64,000 nt of DNA from contig NZ_FXXA01000002.1 in assembly GCF_900184265.1 (NCBI RefSeq), positions 3,455,983 through 3,519,982 of the forward strand, read 5' to 3'. This DNA comes from Eggerthella timonensis. GTDB taxonomy: Bacteria; Actinomycetota; Coriobacteriia; Coriobacteriales; Eggerthellaceae. Shown piece after piece: positions 23,570 to 31,424 of this stretch (its first letter is position 1; each line of letters starts with the position of its first letter). The notes under the pieces are model-generated. The model was not told where the DNA came from, did not search any database, and worked only from the letters and a program-made list of their open reading frames with translations. Position numbers and translations under genes: made by a program.

Positions 23570-24730
23570 CTACTTGCCGGCGGGCTCCTGCTGGGTGATG
23601 CAGTGGATGTTGCCGCCGCCGAAGACCACCTGGTCGGTCTTCACGCCCACGGCCTTGTACGCGCCCTCGCCCCACGCCTCGTCGAACGCGGCCTGGATCT
23701 GCTGCACGGCCAGCGCGTCGTTCTCGTCGCCGTACTGCGGCACGATGACGCCGCCGTTGACGATGAGGAAGTTCATGTAGGAGGCGATCAGCGGCTCGTC
23801 GGCGACGCGTGGCTCGGCGTACTCCTCCGTGTCGATGGAATCGCAAGACGCCTGGTCCATGTACAGCGGATTCACCGGCATGCAGAGCTTCGTCACCTCG
23901 AGCTTGCGGCCCTTGGCGTCCGTCGCGTTCGACAGCGTCTCGTAGGCGGCATGGCATTCGTTGTAGAACGGGTAGTCCGGGTCGTCCGACCAGATGCACA
24001 GCACCTTGCCGGGCGCGACGATCTGGGCGACGTCGTCGATGTGGCCGTTCGTCTCCTCGGGATCGATGCCGTCCTTGACCCAGATGACCTTCTCGACGCC
24101 CAGGTAGCTCTTGAGCTGCTCGTCGCAGTACGCGCGCAGCTCTTCGGACCAAGGCTCGTAGTCCGTCACCGACGCGTTGCGGCCGGGATCGAGCAGGCAC
24201 ATGTCGGTGGTGATGACCGTGCCCTCGCCGTCGACGTGGATGGAGCCGCCCTCGAGGATGAAGCTCTCGGGACGATAGCGGCGGCAGCCGCTCATCTCAG
24301 CCATCTTGAGCGCGATCTGCTCGTCCTTGTCCCACGGGAAGTACAGGCCGTTCTCGAAGCCGCCGTAGGCGTTGAAGTGCCAATGCACGGCGCGCTTGTC
24401 GCCCTCGTCGTTGACGACCCAGGTGGCGCCGGTATCGCGCACCCACGCGTCGTCGGTGGTCATCTCGATGACGGTGACGTTCTCGTCGTCCTCGAACACG
24501 GCCTTGGCGTTGGCGTAGTCGGCCTGGTTCACGCACATCGTGACGGGCTCGAACTCGGCGATGGCGCGGGCGACGTCGGCGTACTGCTTCTGGGCCGGCT
24601 TCGCGCCCCAGGCCCACGTGTCGGTGCGGTGCGGCCACGCCATCCAGATGCGGGTCTGCGGCTCGAACTCGCCGGGCATGCGGTAGCCGTCTGCCTTCGG
24701 GGTGGACACGTTCTCGTGAATCGTCTTCAT
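23570..24730 (-). CDS. aguA: Agmatine deiminase, operon 1
   Basis: A 386-residue enzyme that hydrolyses agmatine to N-carbamoylputrescine and ammonia. It has the N-terminal 'PGEFEPQTRIWMAWPHRTD', the 'DDAWVRDTGATWVVND' substrate loop, 'LEGGSIHVDGEG', 'EETNGHIDDVAQIV', and the catalytic cysteine in 'GGGNIHCITQQ' near the C-terminus. The start at 24730 has AGAAAGGTG; the longer reading has no ribosome-binding site. Third gene in operon 1. Confidence 0.96.
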   Translation of the reverse strand: MKTIHENVSTPKADGYRMPGEFEPQTRIWMAWPHRTDTWAWGAKPAQKQYADVARAIAEFEPVTMCVNQADYANAKAVFEDDENVTVIEMTTDDAWVRDTGATWVVNDEGDKRAVHWHFNAYGGFENGLYFPWDKDEQIALKMAEMSGCRRYRPESFILEGGSIHVDGEGTVITTDMCLLDPGRNASVTDYEPWSEELRAYCDEQLKSYLGVEKVIWVKDGIDPEETNGHIDDVAQIVAPGKVLCIWSDDPDYPFYNECHAAYETLSNATDAKGRKLEVTKLCMPVNPLYMDQASCDSIDTEEYAEPRVADEPLIASYMNFLIVNGGVIVPQYGDENDALAVQQIQAAFDEAWGEGAYKAVGVKTDQVVFGGGNIHCITQQEPAGK

Positions 24731-24797
24731 AATGCACACCTTTCTGTTTTGGTTTGCAGTACTTGCTTTCAAGCGTTGCTTGCGGTTGCTTCGGTTG

Positions 24798-26300
24798 CTA
24801 TGCGACCGGTACGGGCTCGGCTTCCGCATCGCCCTTCGCTTCTTCGGCCTCGGCATTCTCGCCAACCTCTTCAGCGGCCTCCTCGGCCAAACGCTCGGCG
24901 GCCAGGGCGGGGGTCAGGCCCTTGTACTCTTCGGTGCGACCGCGCTTCGACCAGATGCGCACCACTTCGCCGAGCACCACGAACACGATCACGCCGATGA
25001 GCATGGGGATCTTCGAGAGCTCTTCCTCCGTGCCGTTGAGCGGCACGATGGTGGCGATGATGGCAAGCACGAGCTCGATGGCGGGGATGGCCAGCATGAC
25101 GTACATGAGCTTGCCCTTGAAGGGGAACGTGAACACGCGCTTGCGGTTCGGGTCCACCTTGCGCAGCTTCAGGAACGCCGGGAACATCGGGATGTAGCTG
25201 ATCAGCAGGAACACAACGTTCATGGAGAACAGCATCCAGAAGATGCCCTCGGAGATGGCCGGGATCGGGATCAGCTGCAGCATGAGGGCGAGCGATGCCA
25301 CCACGCCGTTGACGATGGCCGCGCCGGTGGGCATCTCCGTCTTCGCGTTCTCATGCGAGAACACCTTGGGCATGTTGCCGTGCTTGGCGGCGTAGTCGGC
25401 CACGAAGTTCACGCCGAACGACCAGGAGGCCATGTTCGCGAACAGGGTGACGAGGAAGATGATGCAGATGAGCATGAAGATCGGGGACGCCTCGCCCACC
25501 ATGGTCATCACGGCGTAGATCATGCCGAAGTCCGGGTCGATCTGGTCGGCCGGGATGGCCGCGCCGATGCCGAACGAGCAGAACAGGTAGATGGCGCCGA
25601 TGGCCAGGCCGCCCAGCACGATGGCCTTGGGGATGTCGCGCGAGGGGTTCTTCATAGCGCCGGCGAAGGTGCAGATGACCTCGAAGCCCATGAAGTTGAA
25701 CAGGATGATGGACAGGTACGTCAGCGCGTTGGTGTTGGTGAGGTCGGGCATGAACGTGGCCGGCGACATGTCGCTGGCGAAACCGTTGTTCACGGCGTAC
25801 CAGATGCCGAGGCCGCCCACGGACACCGCGATGAGCACCTTGAGGACGGCGCCGCCGTTGAGGATCCAGGCGGAGTCGGACACCTTCGAGAAGCTCATGA
25901 ACACGACGATCCACACGAAGGCCAGCTCGATGAGCAGGACGGGCGCCAGTTCGAACTCGACGCCGAACACCATTCCCAGGATGTCGGGGAACAGCGTGGC
26001 CAGAGACGCGATCCACAGCGGGAAGTTGATCCAGTAGTACCACGCCACGCGACTGCCCCAACGATCGCCGAAGGCCTCGCGGATCCAATCGTACAGGCCG
26101 CCGTCGGAATCGTAGGTGGTTCCCAGCTCGGCCACCACCATGCCGTAGGGAAGCAGGAACGTGATGATGAGGAAGATCCACCAGAAGAACTGCTGGTTGC
26201 CGATGGCGGCAGCGGGAGCGGCGGCCTCGGCCACGAACACCACGCAGATCACGGAAAGAATGACGCTGATGAATGAGAACTTCTTGACTTTATTACCCAT
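24798..26300 (-). CDS. aguD: APC-family antiporter, probable agmatine/putrescine exchanger (operon 1)
   Basis: A 500-residue transporter with about 12 membrane segments. It carries the APC start 'VFVAEAAAPAAAIGNQQFFW' and 'LGTTYDSDGGLYDWIREAFG'. The last 50 residues are Glu/Ala-rich. Substrate is inferred from its fixed position between putrescine carbamoyltransferase and agmatine deiminase in both operons: import of agmatine against export of putrescine. GGAAGGGGAG precedes the ATG at 26300. Confidence 0.85.
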   Translation of the reverse strand: MGNKVKKFSFISVILSVICVVFVAEAAAPAAAIGNQQFFWWIFLIITFLLPYGMVVAELGTTYDSDGGLYDWIREAFGDRWGSRVAWYYWINFPLWIASLATLFPDILGMVFGVEFELAPVLLIELAFVWIVVFMSFSKVSDSAWILNGGAVLKVLIAVSVGGLGIWYAVNNGFASDMSPATFMPDLTNTNALTYLSIILFNFMGFEVICTFAGAMKNPSRDIPKAIVLGGLAIGAIYLFCSFGIGAAIPADQIDPDFGMIYAVMTMVGEASPIFMLICIIFLVTLFANMASWSFGVNFVADYAAKHGNMPKVFSHENAKTEMPTGAAIVNGVVASLALMLQLIPIPAISEGIFWMLFSMNVVFLLISYIPMFPAFLKLRKVDPNRKRVFTFPFKGKLMYVMLAIPAIELVLAIIATIVPLNGTEEELSKIPMLIGVIVFVVLGEVVRIWSKRGRTEEYKGLTPALAAERLAEEAAEEVGENAEAEEAKGDAEAEPVPVA

Positions 26301-26380
26301 TGGTCTCCCCTTCCAGGGGGTCAGCCCCACCGGGTCGCGTCAGCTGACGTCGCGGGCCCGGCCCGGTGGAGCGCTCGGTC

Positions 26381-26417
26381 AATGGCATGCAAGGGGACGG
26401 TCGCCTTGCATGCCATT
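26381..26417 (-). terminator. Perfect 14-bp hairpin between carbamoyltransferase and antiporter (operon 1)
   Basis: AATGGCATGCAAGG (26381-26394) is perfectly inverted at 26404-26417. The matching junction of operon 2 holds the structured element at 43036-43144. Confidence 0.55.
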
Positions 26418-26428
26418 CGCAGTACGTG

Positions 26429-27472
26429 CTACTTGCCGATCTTCGCCAGCACCGCGTTCATGCGGGCCTCGGCGGCGTCGGCGGCGGCGTCGTCCTCCGG
26501 CAGCTTGGGGCAGAGGTAGGCGAGGATCGCGCGGATGGAGTGCTTGCGGTTCTCGGCCTCGACCCAGCACAGGCTGCGCTCGGGATGGTCCATGACCTCG
26601 TCGACGACCTCCTCGCCGCGGGTGGCCGGCAGGCAGTGCAGGAACTTGGAGTCCGGGCCGGCGAAGTCCATCATGTCCATGGTCACCTGGTACTTGGGGT
26701 AGAAGACGTCCATGTAGCTCTCGCCGCCCTCCTCCTCGTCGTAGAGGCCGTACCACACGTCGGTGTAGACGAAGTCGGCGCCCTTGATGCACTCGACGTC
26801 GTCGGAGACGGTGACCGTGCCGCCGGAGACCTTGCAGTTCTCCTCGGCGATGGCCATGATGTCGACGGTCTTGTCCACCACGAGGCCGCCGTCGGTCACC
26901 TGATGGCCCTTGGGGCCGAAGTGCACGAAGTCCATGCCCATCTTCGAGGCGATGAACATGAGCGAGACGCACACCTGCGTGGCGTCGCCGACGAAGGCGA
27001 GCTTGCAGTCTTCGATCCTCTTGCCCTCGGGCATGTTCTCGATCATGGTCAGAAGGTCGCCGAGCTCCTGGGTGGGGTGGTTGTAGTCGGACATGCCGTT
27101 GATGACCGGCGCGGCGGAGTTCGCGGCCAGGCCCACCACGTCGGGGTGGCGGTTCACGCGGGCCATGAGGATGTCGACGAGCGAGCCCATGACGCGGGCG
27201 GTGTCCTCGAGGGTCTCGTGGCCGCCGAGCTGGATGGTGCCCGGGCCGAAGAACTGCGCGTGGCCGCCCAGGTCGGTCATGGCCGTCTCGAAGGAGATGC
27301 GGGTGCGGGTGGACACCTGCTGGAAGATCATGCCGAGCGTGCGGTTCTTCAGGATCAGCGGGTAGCGGCCGCCCTCCTTGATCATCGCCTTCATGGAGCG
27401 CGCCAGCTCGATCATGTCGAGCAGCTCTTCCTTGGTGAAGTCGTTGGTGTCGATGTAGTCCTTGACTGCCAT
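26429..27472 (-). CDS. ptcA: Putrescine carbamoyltransferase, operon 1
   Basis: A 347-residue member of the ornithine/aspartate carbamoyltransferase family. It shows the carbamoyl-phosphate loop '[10 protein letters not shown]' near residue 54, '[17 protein letters not shown]' near 128 and '[11 protein letters not shown]' near 270, where ornithine enzymes usually read HCLPA-F/H. It converts N-carbamoylputrescine plus phosphate to putrescine plus carbamoyl phosphate. Assignment as putrescine rather than ornithine type rests on the operon. Promoter-proximal gene of operon 1. Confidence 0.9.
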   Translation of the reverse strand: MAVKDYIDTNDFTKEELLDMIELARSMKAMIKEGGRYPLILKNRTLGMIFQQVSTRTRISFETAMTDLGGHAQFFGPGTIQLGGHETLEDTARVMGSLVDILMARVNRHPDVVGLAANSAAPVINGMSDYNHPTQELGDLLTMIENMPEGKRIEDCKLAFVGDATQVCVSLMFIASKMGMDFVHFGPKGHQVTDGGLVVDKTVDIMAIAEENCKVSGGTVTVSDDVECIKGADFVYTDVWYGLYDEEEGGESYMDVFYPKYQVTMDMMDFAGPDSKFLHCLPATRGEEVVDEVMDHPERSLCWVEAENRKHSIRAILAYLCPKLPEDDAAADAAEARMNAVLAKIGK

Positions 27473-27568
27473 GGTTCCTCCTAGTATGGAATCGGTGTCC
27501 GCGGCTTCCGGTTCGTCGGCCGCTTCTCATGGCGCCCACTATGCGGCCGGCACCTTCCGTTGTGAAGG

Positions 27569-27584
27569 AATAATGAAGATTATT
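27569..27584. promoter_or_regulatory. Palindrome in the divergent agmatine/LuxR control region
   Basis: AATAATGAAGATTATT is a perfect 6-bp inverted repeat with a 4-base spacer, in an AT-rich stretch between the divergent carbamoyltransferase and LuxR genes. It is a candidate operator. Confidence 0.4.
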
Positions 27585-27644
27585 TTCATGAAAAAGAATC
27601 TATAACCGAAATAATCCTTGGTAATCCACCTTCTGATCAGGTGT

Positions 27645-27650
27645 TATAAT
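27645..27650 (+). promoter_or_regulatory. Probable -10 box for the first LuxR gene
   Basis: TGTTATAAT (TATAAT at 27645-27650, extended by TG) lies about 110 bases before the TTG start at 27761. The -35 region is poorly defined. Confidence 0.5.
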
Positions 27651-27760
27651 CTCGGTTTACAAAAGCACTACAACCCCGTTACGACTTCCTAAACCCACGA
27701 GGTAGAATGACCGCAAGAAGAACGGCCGACCCGCAAGCGGGAAAGCGAGGGGACTAAACC

Positions 27761-28726
27761 TTGGAGATTGCCTTCTACTTCTACACGATTCTCGTCATGC
27801 TCGTCTGCATCGCGGCGGGAACGATCTCCCTTTCCGCGTACTTCGTCTGCCGCAAGCGCAGCCACTTGTATATGGTGGCGTTCTTCCTGTTCTACTTTCT
27901 GGACCTGGCGCTCATCTTCCAGAACGAATACCTCGGCCAGAACACCGAATTCCCCCTCGAGGTGTTCTACACCATCGACCAACCGGCTCTGAGAATCTTC
28001 TTCGCGCTGGGCATCATCCAATCGCTGTGGCTCGTCGCGCTCGACTTCCTCGGCGAGAAGCGCCTCTGGTTGCGCATCGTGCCGGCCGTCGGCTTCGTCG
28101 TGCTGAGCGCCACCGTCATCATCGCCCTGCCCGAGGGCCAGTACAAACAATGGCTGTTCTACAGCATGCGCCAGATATTCCTGCTGTGGTGCCTCGCGTA
28201 TGCGCTTCTGCGCTACCGCACCACGAAAAGCGAGATAGAGAAGACCAGAATGCGACGGCAGGAGCCTTTGTTCCTCATCACGCTCGTGTTGACGATGTGC
28301 ATCATCCTCGAGGACACGTTCATGATGCTCGTATGGGATCCCGACCCCGCGTCAGCCACCATGCTCCCCCTCTATATATCAGAGCGCAACTTCTCCGAGA
28401 ACTTCCTCATGCTGGCGTTCGCGTTCTTCAGCCTACGCGAAGCCGCCGCCACGCTGCGCCTGCGGTTCAAGGAGCCTCCAGTGTCCGAAAACCCGGTCGT
28501 GCGCCAGCAGATCGACGACCTGTTGCCCGCCTACAGCGAGCGTCACGGCATGACCGCCCGCGAGCGGGAGATCCTCGCCCTCGTGCTGCAGGGTAAGGAT
28601 AACCAGAACATCGCGAGCGAGCTGCAGCTGGCCCTGGGCACGGTGAAAGCGCACGTGCACAACATCCTGAAGAAGACGGATCACGCGAGCCGCCAAGAGC
28701 TCACCCGCGACTTCTGGAAGGAATGA
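27761..28726 (+). CDS. Membrane-bound LuxR-type regulator 1
   Basis: A 321-residue protein with about seven membrane segments in residues 1-230 and a C-terminal LuxR/GerE helix-turn-helix ('MTAREREILALVLQGKDNQN' then 'ELQLALGTVKAHVHNILKK'). The start is a TTG with GCGAGGGG eight bases upstream; no better ATG or GTG fits the first helix. A paralogue follows directly. It lies divergent from agmatine operon 1 and may control it, or the MATE/amidohydrolase genes. Both are inference. Membrane-bound LuxR receptors are very common in Eggerthella. Confidence 0.85.
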   Translation: MEIAFYFYTILVMLVCIAAGTISLSAYFVCRKRSHLYMVAFFLFYFLDLALIFQNEYLGQNTEFPLEVFYTIDQPALRIFFALGIIQSLWLVALDFLGEKRLWLRIVPAVGFVVLSATVIIALPEGQYKQWLFYSMRQIFLLWCLAYALLRYRTTKSEIEKTRMRRQEPLFLITLVLTMCIILEDTFMMLVWDPDPASATMLPLYISERNFSENFLMLAFAFFSLREAAATLRLRFKEPPVSENPVVRQQIDDLLPAYSERHGMTAREREILALVLQGKDNQNIASELQLALGTVKAHVHNILKKTDHASRQELTRDFWKE

Positions 28727-28794
28727 GACAGAGGGACGGGGGCAATGTCTCATCCGGCAGAATGAGACATTGCCCCCGTCCCTCTGTCTCATTC
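28721..28794. repeat. 33-bp perfect palindrome made of two inverted 29-bp repeats
   Basis: Arms 28721-28753 and 28762-28794 are exact inverted repeats around an 8-base loop. Each arm contains one copy of the 29-bp repeat seen singly at 4612 and 23421. The left arm overlaps the stop codon of LuxR gene 1, and the right arm ends 19 bases before LuxR gene 2. Confidence 0.9.
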
Positions 28795-28812
28795 CCATGA
28801 CGAGGAGGGCCC

Positions 28813-29781
28813 ATGAACGAGGTTTGGTTCTGCTACACCATGCTGTTCATCCTGATGTGCCTGTTTTCGGCCAGCATGTCGCTGTCGGCCTACTTCGTGT
28901 CGCACCGCACCACCTACCTGGGCGTCATGGCGTTCTTCATCGCTTTCTGCCTGGAAACGTCGCTCATCTTCCTGGACGAGTACTCGTATCTGAAACCCGA
29001 GACGCTCGCGGAGATCGTGACGTTCCCCTTCCTGCACCCGTGGATCAAGCTGGCGTTCTCCACGCTGTTCATCGTCAGCGTGTGGTGGGTGGTGCTGGAG
29101 TACGTCGAGCGTCGCAGCTGGGCGCGCATCGCCGTCCCCTGCTGCGCGTGCGTGCTCGTGCAAGCCGTCGTCGTGGTGACGGTGCAGGACTCTCGGCTGA
29201 GCCAGTGGATCTTCTACGGCACGCGCGATCTGTGCGTGGCGGCCGCGCTGGCCTACGGGTTCTGGTCGTATCGTCGAGGCGCCGACGAGGCGCTGCGACA
29301 GCACCTGCTGCGCATGAGGAAGCCGTTTCTCGTGTTCGCCGTGATGATAGCGCTCGTGTTCACGGAGGATTCCGTCATGATGTACTACCTTGCGCCGCAG
29401 ATCACCGACCTGTCCTTCACGTACCACCTCAGCGAGCGCAACATGTGCGAGAACGTCGCCGTCATCTTCTGCGCCGTGCTGGCCATCCGTTCGGCGGCCG
29501 ACACCCTGTCCATCCGCTTCCACGAGCCGCCTACCGCCGCCACCACGAAGGTGCAGCAGCGCGCCCACACCCAGCTGGCGCGCTTCGCCGACCGCCACGC
29601 GCTCACGCCGCGCGAACGCGACGTGCTGGCCCTGCTGCTGGAAGGCAAAGACAACCAGAACATCGCGAGCGCGCTCACGCTGTCGCTCGGCACGGTGAAG
29701 GCGCACGTGCACAACATCTACCGCAAGGCGAACGTCAGCTCGCGCCAGCAGCTGCTGCAAAGCTTCTGGAAGGAAGACTGA
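28813..29781 (+). CDS. Membrane-bound LuxR-type regulator 2
   Basis: A 322-residue paralogue of the preceding gene, with the same seven-helix N-terminus ('MSLSAYFVSHRTTYLGVMAF') and LuxR C-terminus ('LTPRERDVLALLLEGKDNQN' then 'LTLSLGTVKAHVHNIYRK'). GAGGAGGGCCC precedes the ATG. It may respond to a different ligand than regulator 1 or form a mixed dimer with it. The next genes downstream encode a MATE exporter and an amidohydrolase. Confidence 0.88.
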   Translation: MNEVWFCYTMLFILMCLFSASMSLSAYFVSHRTTYLGVMAFFIAFCLETSLIFLDEYSYLKPETLAEIVTFPFLHPWIKLAFSTLFIVSVWWVVLEYVERRSWARIAVPCCACVLVQAVVVVTVQDSRLSQWIFYGTRDLCVAAALAYGFWSYRRGADEALRQHLLRMRKPFLVFAVMIALVFTEDSVMMYYLAPQITDLSFTYHLSERNMCENVAVIFCAVLAIRSAADTLSIRFHEPPTAATTKVQQRAHTQLARFADRHALTPRERDVLALLLEGKDNQNIASALTLSLGTVKAHVHNIYRKANVSSRQQLLQSFWKED

Positions 29782-29807
29782 GAATCTCCCCTGTTCGAAA
29801 GCGTGCT

Positions 29808-29850
29808 AACCCCTTCTAATCCCGAGGACGGGAAATCCAACCCCTTCTAA
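29808..29850. promoter_or_regulatory. Two direct repeats upstream of the first MATE gene
   Basis: AACCCCTTCTAA occurs at 29808-29819 and 29839-29850, 31 bases apart, three helical turns. They are candidate binding sites of one of the LuxR regulators. A comparable pair, TATAATCCC at 33204-33212 and 33236-33244 (32 apart), precedes the second MATE gene. Confidence 0.4.
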
Positions 29851-29996
29851 ACTTTCCTCCGGCCGGACGTCGGGCGTATGGTCGTTTCCAGAGGGGCGGC
29901 TGCAAGGGAGCCGCCCGCATGCGAGGGCGGCCGCCCGGCCGCCCCGAGAAAGCGGCACCGCCGCTTCAACCGGATTGGGAAAGGAGGGCAGCGCTG

Positions 29997-31424
29997 ATGG
30001 CAGAAGATGCAACCGCCGTGGCGGTCAACGACGAGGACCGCGAGCTCGCCACGAAACCCGTGCACGGCCTGTTCGTCAAGTACTCGCTCATCACGCTCAT
30101 CGGCATGGCCGCGCAGGCCGTCATGGTTATCTTGGAGGGGGTGATCATCGGCAACGGCCTGGGATCGTTCGGCCTGGCCGTCGTGGGCATCATCATGCCG
30201 CTCGAGCTGCTGAACCTGGCGCTGGGCGGATCGCTGGGCATGGGCGTAGCCACCGTGGCGGGCAACCGCCTGGGAGCGGGCGACGCAGCGGGCGCGCGCA
30301 AGGCGTTCTCGCAGGGCTTCTGGCTGTCCACCTACCTGATCCTCGCCATCTCGGTGCTCATCTTCATCTTCGCGCCGCAGATCGCCCTCATGCTGGGCGC
30401 CACGCCCGACCTCGTCGACGGCGTGGTCACGTTCATGCGCATCTTCGTGTGCTTCTACCCGTTCTGCATCCTCGGCCAGATGATGTCGTCGGTGCTGCGC
30501 GTGGACGAGAAGCCGGCGCTGGCAACCGCCGCCATGTTCGGCTCGGCCGTGCTGGCCATCGTGTGGCTGTACTGCTCCATCTTCCTGGCGAACATGGGCG
30601 TGGCCGGCGCCGCCGTGTACTACGGCACGTCCATCGGCTTGTGGTTCGTCGTGGTGTTCTACTTCATCTTCAGCAAGCACACGAACTTCAAGATCAAGCT
30701 GTCGGACATGAAGATCGAGGGCAAGCTGTGCCGCGAGATCCTCGTCATCGGCCTGCCCACCTTCCTCGTGCAGGCGGCCAGCCTCGTGTACACCACCGTC
30801 ATCAACAACTACCTGGGCGTGCTGGGCGGCGACCTGGAGATTTCCGCGTTCGCCATCCTCAACGGATACCTCGTGTACATCCTCAACATGATGTGGCTGT
30901 GCTCCACCTACGGCGTGCAGCCCCTGGCCAGCGTCAACTTCGGCGCCAAGCGCCCCGACCGCCTGAGGACGCTCATCCGCGTGGCCGTGGTGGACACCGC
31001 CGGCGCCATCGCCGTGATCTCGGCGCTGTTCATCGTGTGCGCCGTCCCCATCTGCACCATCTTCTGCGGCAACGAGCCCGACCTCATCGCGCTGGCCGCC
31101 GCGAACGCCCTGCCGCTGTGCGCGCTGGCGTGCCTCGGAAGCGTGTCGAACGTGATGTCGGCGTACTTCCAGGCCGTGGACAAGGTGGTCGTCGCCACGG
31201 TGCTCGGCATGAGCCGCTATTTGATCTTCACCGTCCCCTGCATCATGATCATGTCCTCGTTCATGGGCATCACGGGCGTATGGTGGGCGCAGCCGGTGGC
31301 CGACGTGCTGTGCTTCGCGTTCACCATGGTGTTCGTGGTGCGCGAGCTGCGCCGCCTGAGCTCGCTGCGCGCCGAGACCGCACCCGATACGTCTGACCTC
31401 TCGCAGGAAGGAGCCGTCGCATGA
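29997..31424 (+). CDS. MATE family efflux transporter 1
   Basis: A 475-residue exporter with 12 membrane segments. Family blocks include 'LITLIGMAAQAVMVILEGVI', 'ALGGSLGMGVATVAGNRLGAGDA' (in part) and 'FLVQAASLVYTTVINNYLG'. MATE proteins expel cationic or aromatic compounds using Na+ or H+. AAAGGAGGG precedes the ATG at 29997. Its stop overlaps the amidohydrolase start by four bases. Paralogue at 33316. Confidence 0.92.
   Translation: MAEDATAVAVNDEDRELATKPVHGLFVKYSLITLIGMAAQAVMVILEGVIIGNGLGSFGLAVVGIIMPLELLNLALGGSLGMGVATVAGNRLGAGDAAGARKAFSQGFWLSTYLILAISVLIFIFAPQIALMLGATPDLVDGVVTFMRIFVCFYPFCILGQMMSSVLRVDEKPALATAAMFGSAVLAIVWLYCSIFLANMGVAGAAVYYGTSIGLWFVVVFYFIFSKHTNFKIKLSDMKIEGKLCREILVIGLPTFLVQAASLVYTTVINNYLGVLGGDLEISAFAILNGYLVYILNMMWLCSTYGVQPLASVNFGAKRPDRLRTLIRVAVVDTAGAIAVISALFIVCAVPICTIFCGNEPDLIALAAANALPLCALACLGSVSNVMSAYFQAVDKVVVATVLGMSRYLIFTVPCIMIMSSFMGITGVWWAQPVADVLCFAFTMVFVVRELRRLSSLRAETAPDTSDLSQEGAVA

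Noticed and set aside
22403-25000. An 865-codon plus-strand frame over the agmatine genes
   Set aside because: Antisense shadow of carbamate kinase and agmatine deiminase; no domain and a biased composition.
26429-27472. Ornithine carbamoyltransferase (arginine biosynthesis or ADI pathway)
   Set aside because: The operon holds agmatine deiminase rather than arginine deiminase, and the substrate loop reads HCLPATRG. Putrescine carbamoyltransferase fits better, though an assay would be decisive.
28721-28794. A two-repeat CRISPR fragment made of the 29-bp units
   Set aside because: The copies are inverted rather than direct, the intervening 8-10 bases are too short for a spacer, other copies are solitary and there are no cas genes.
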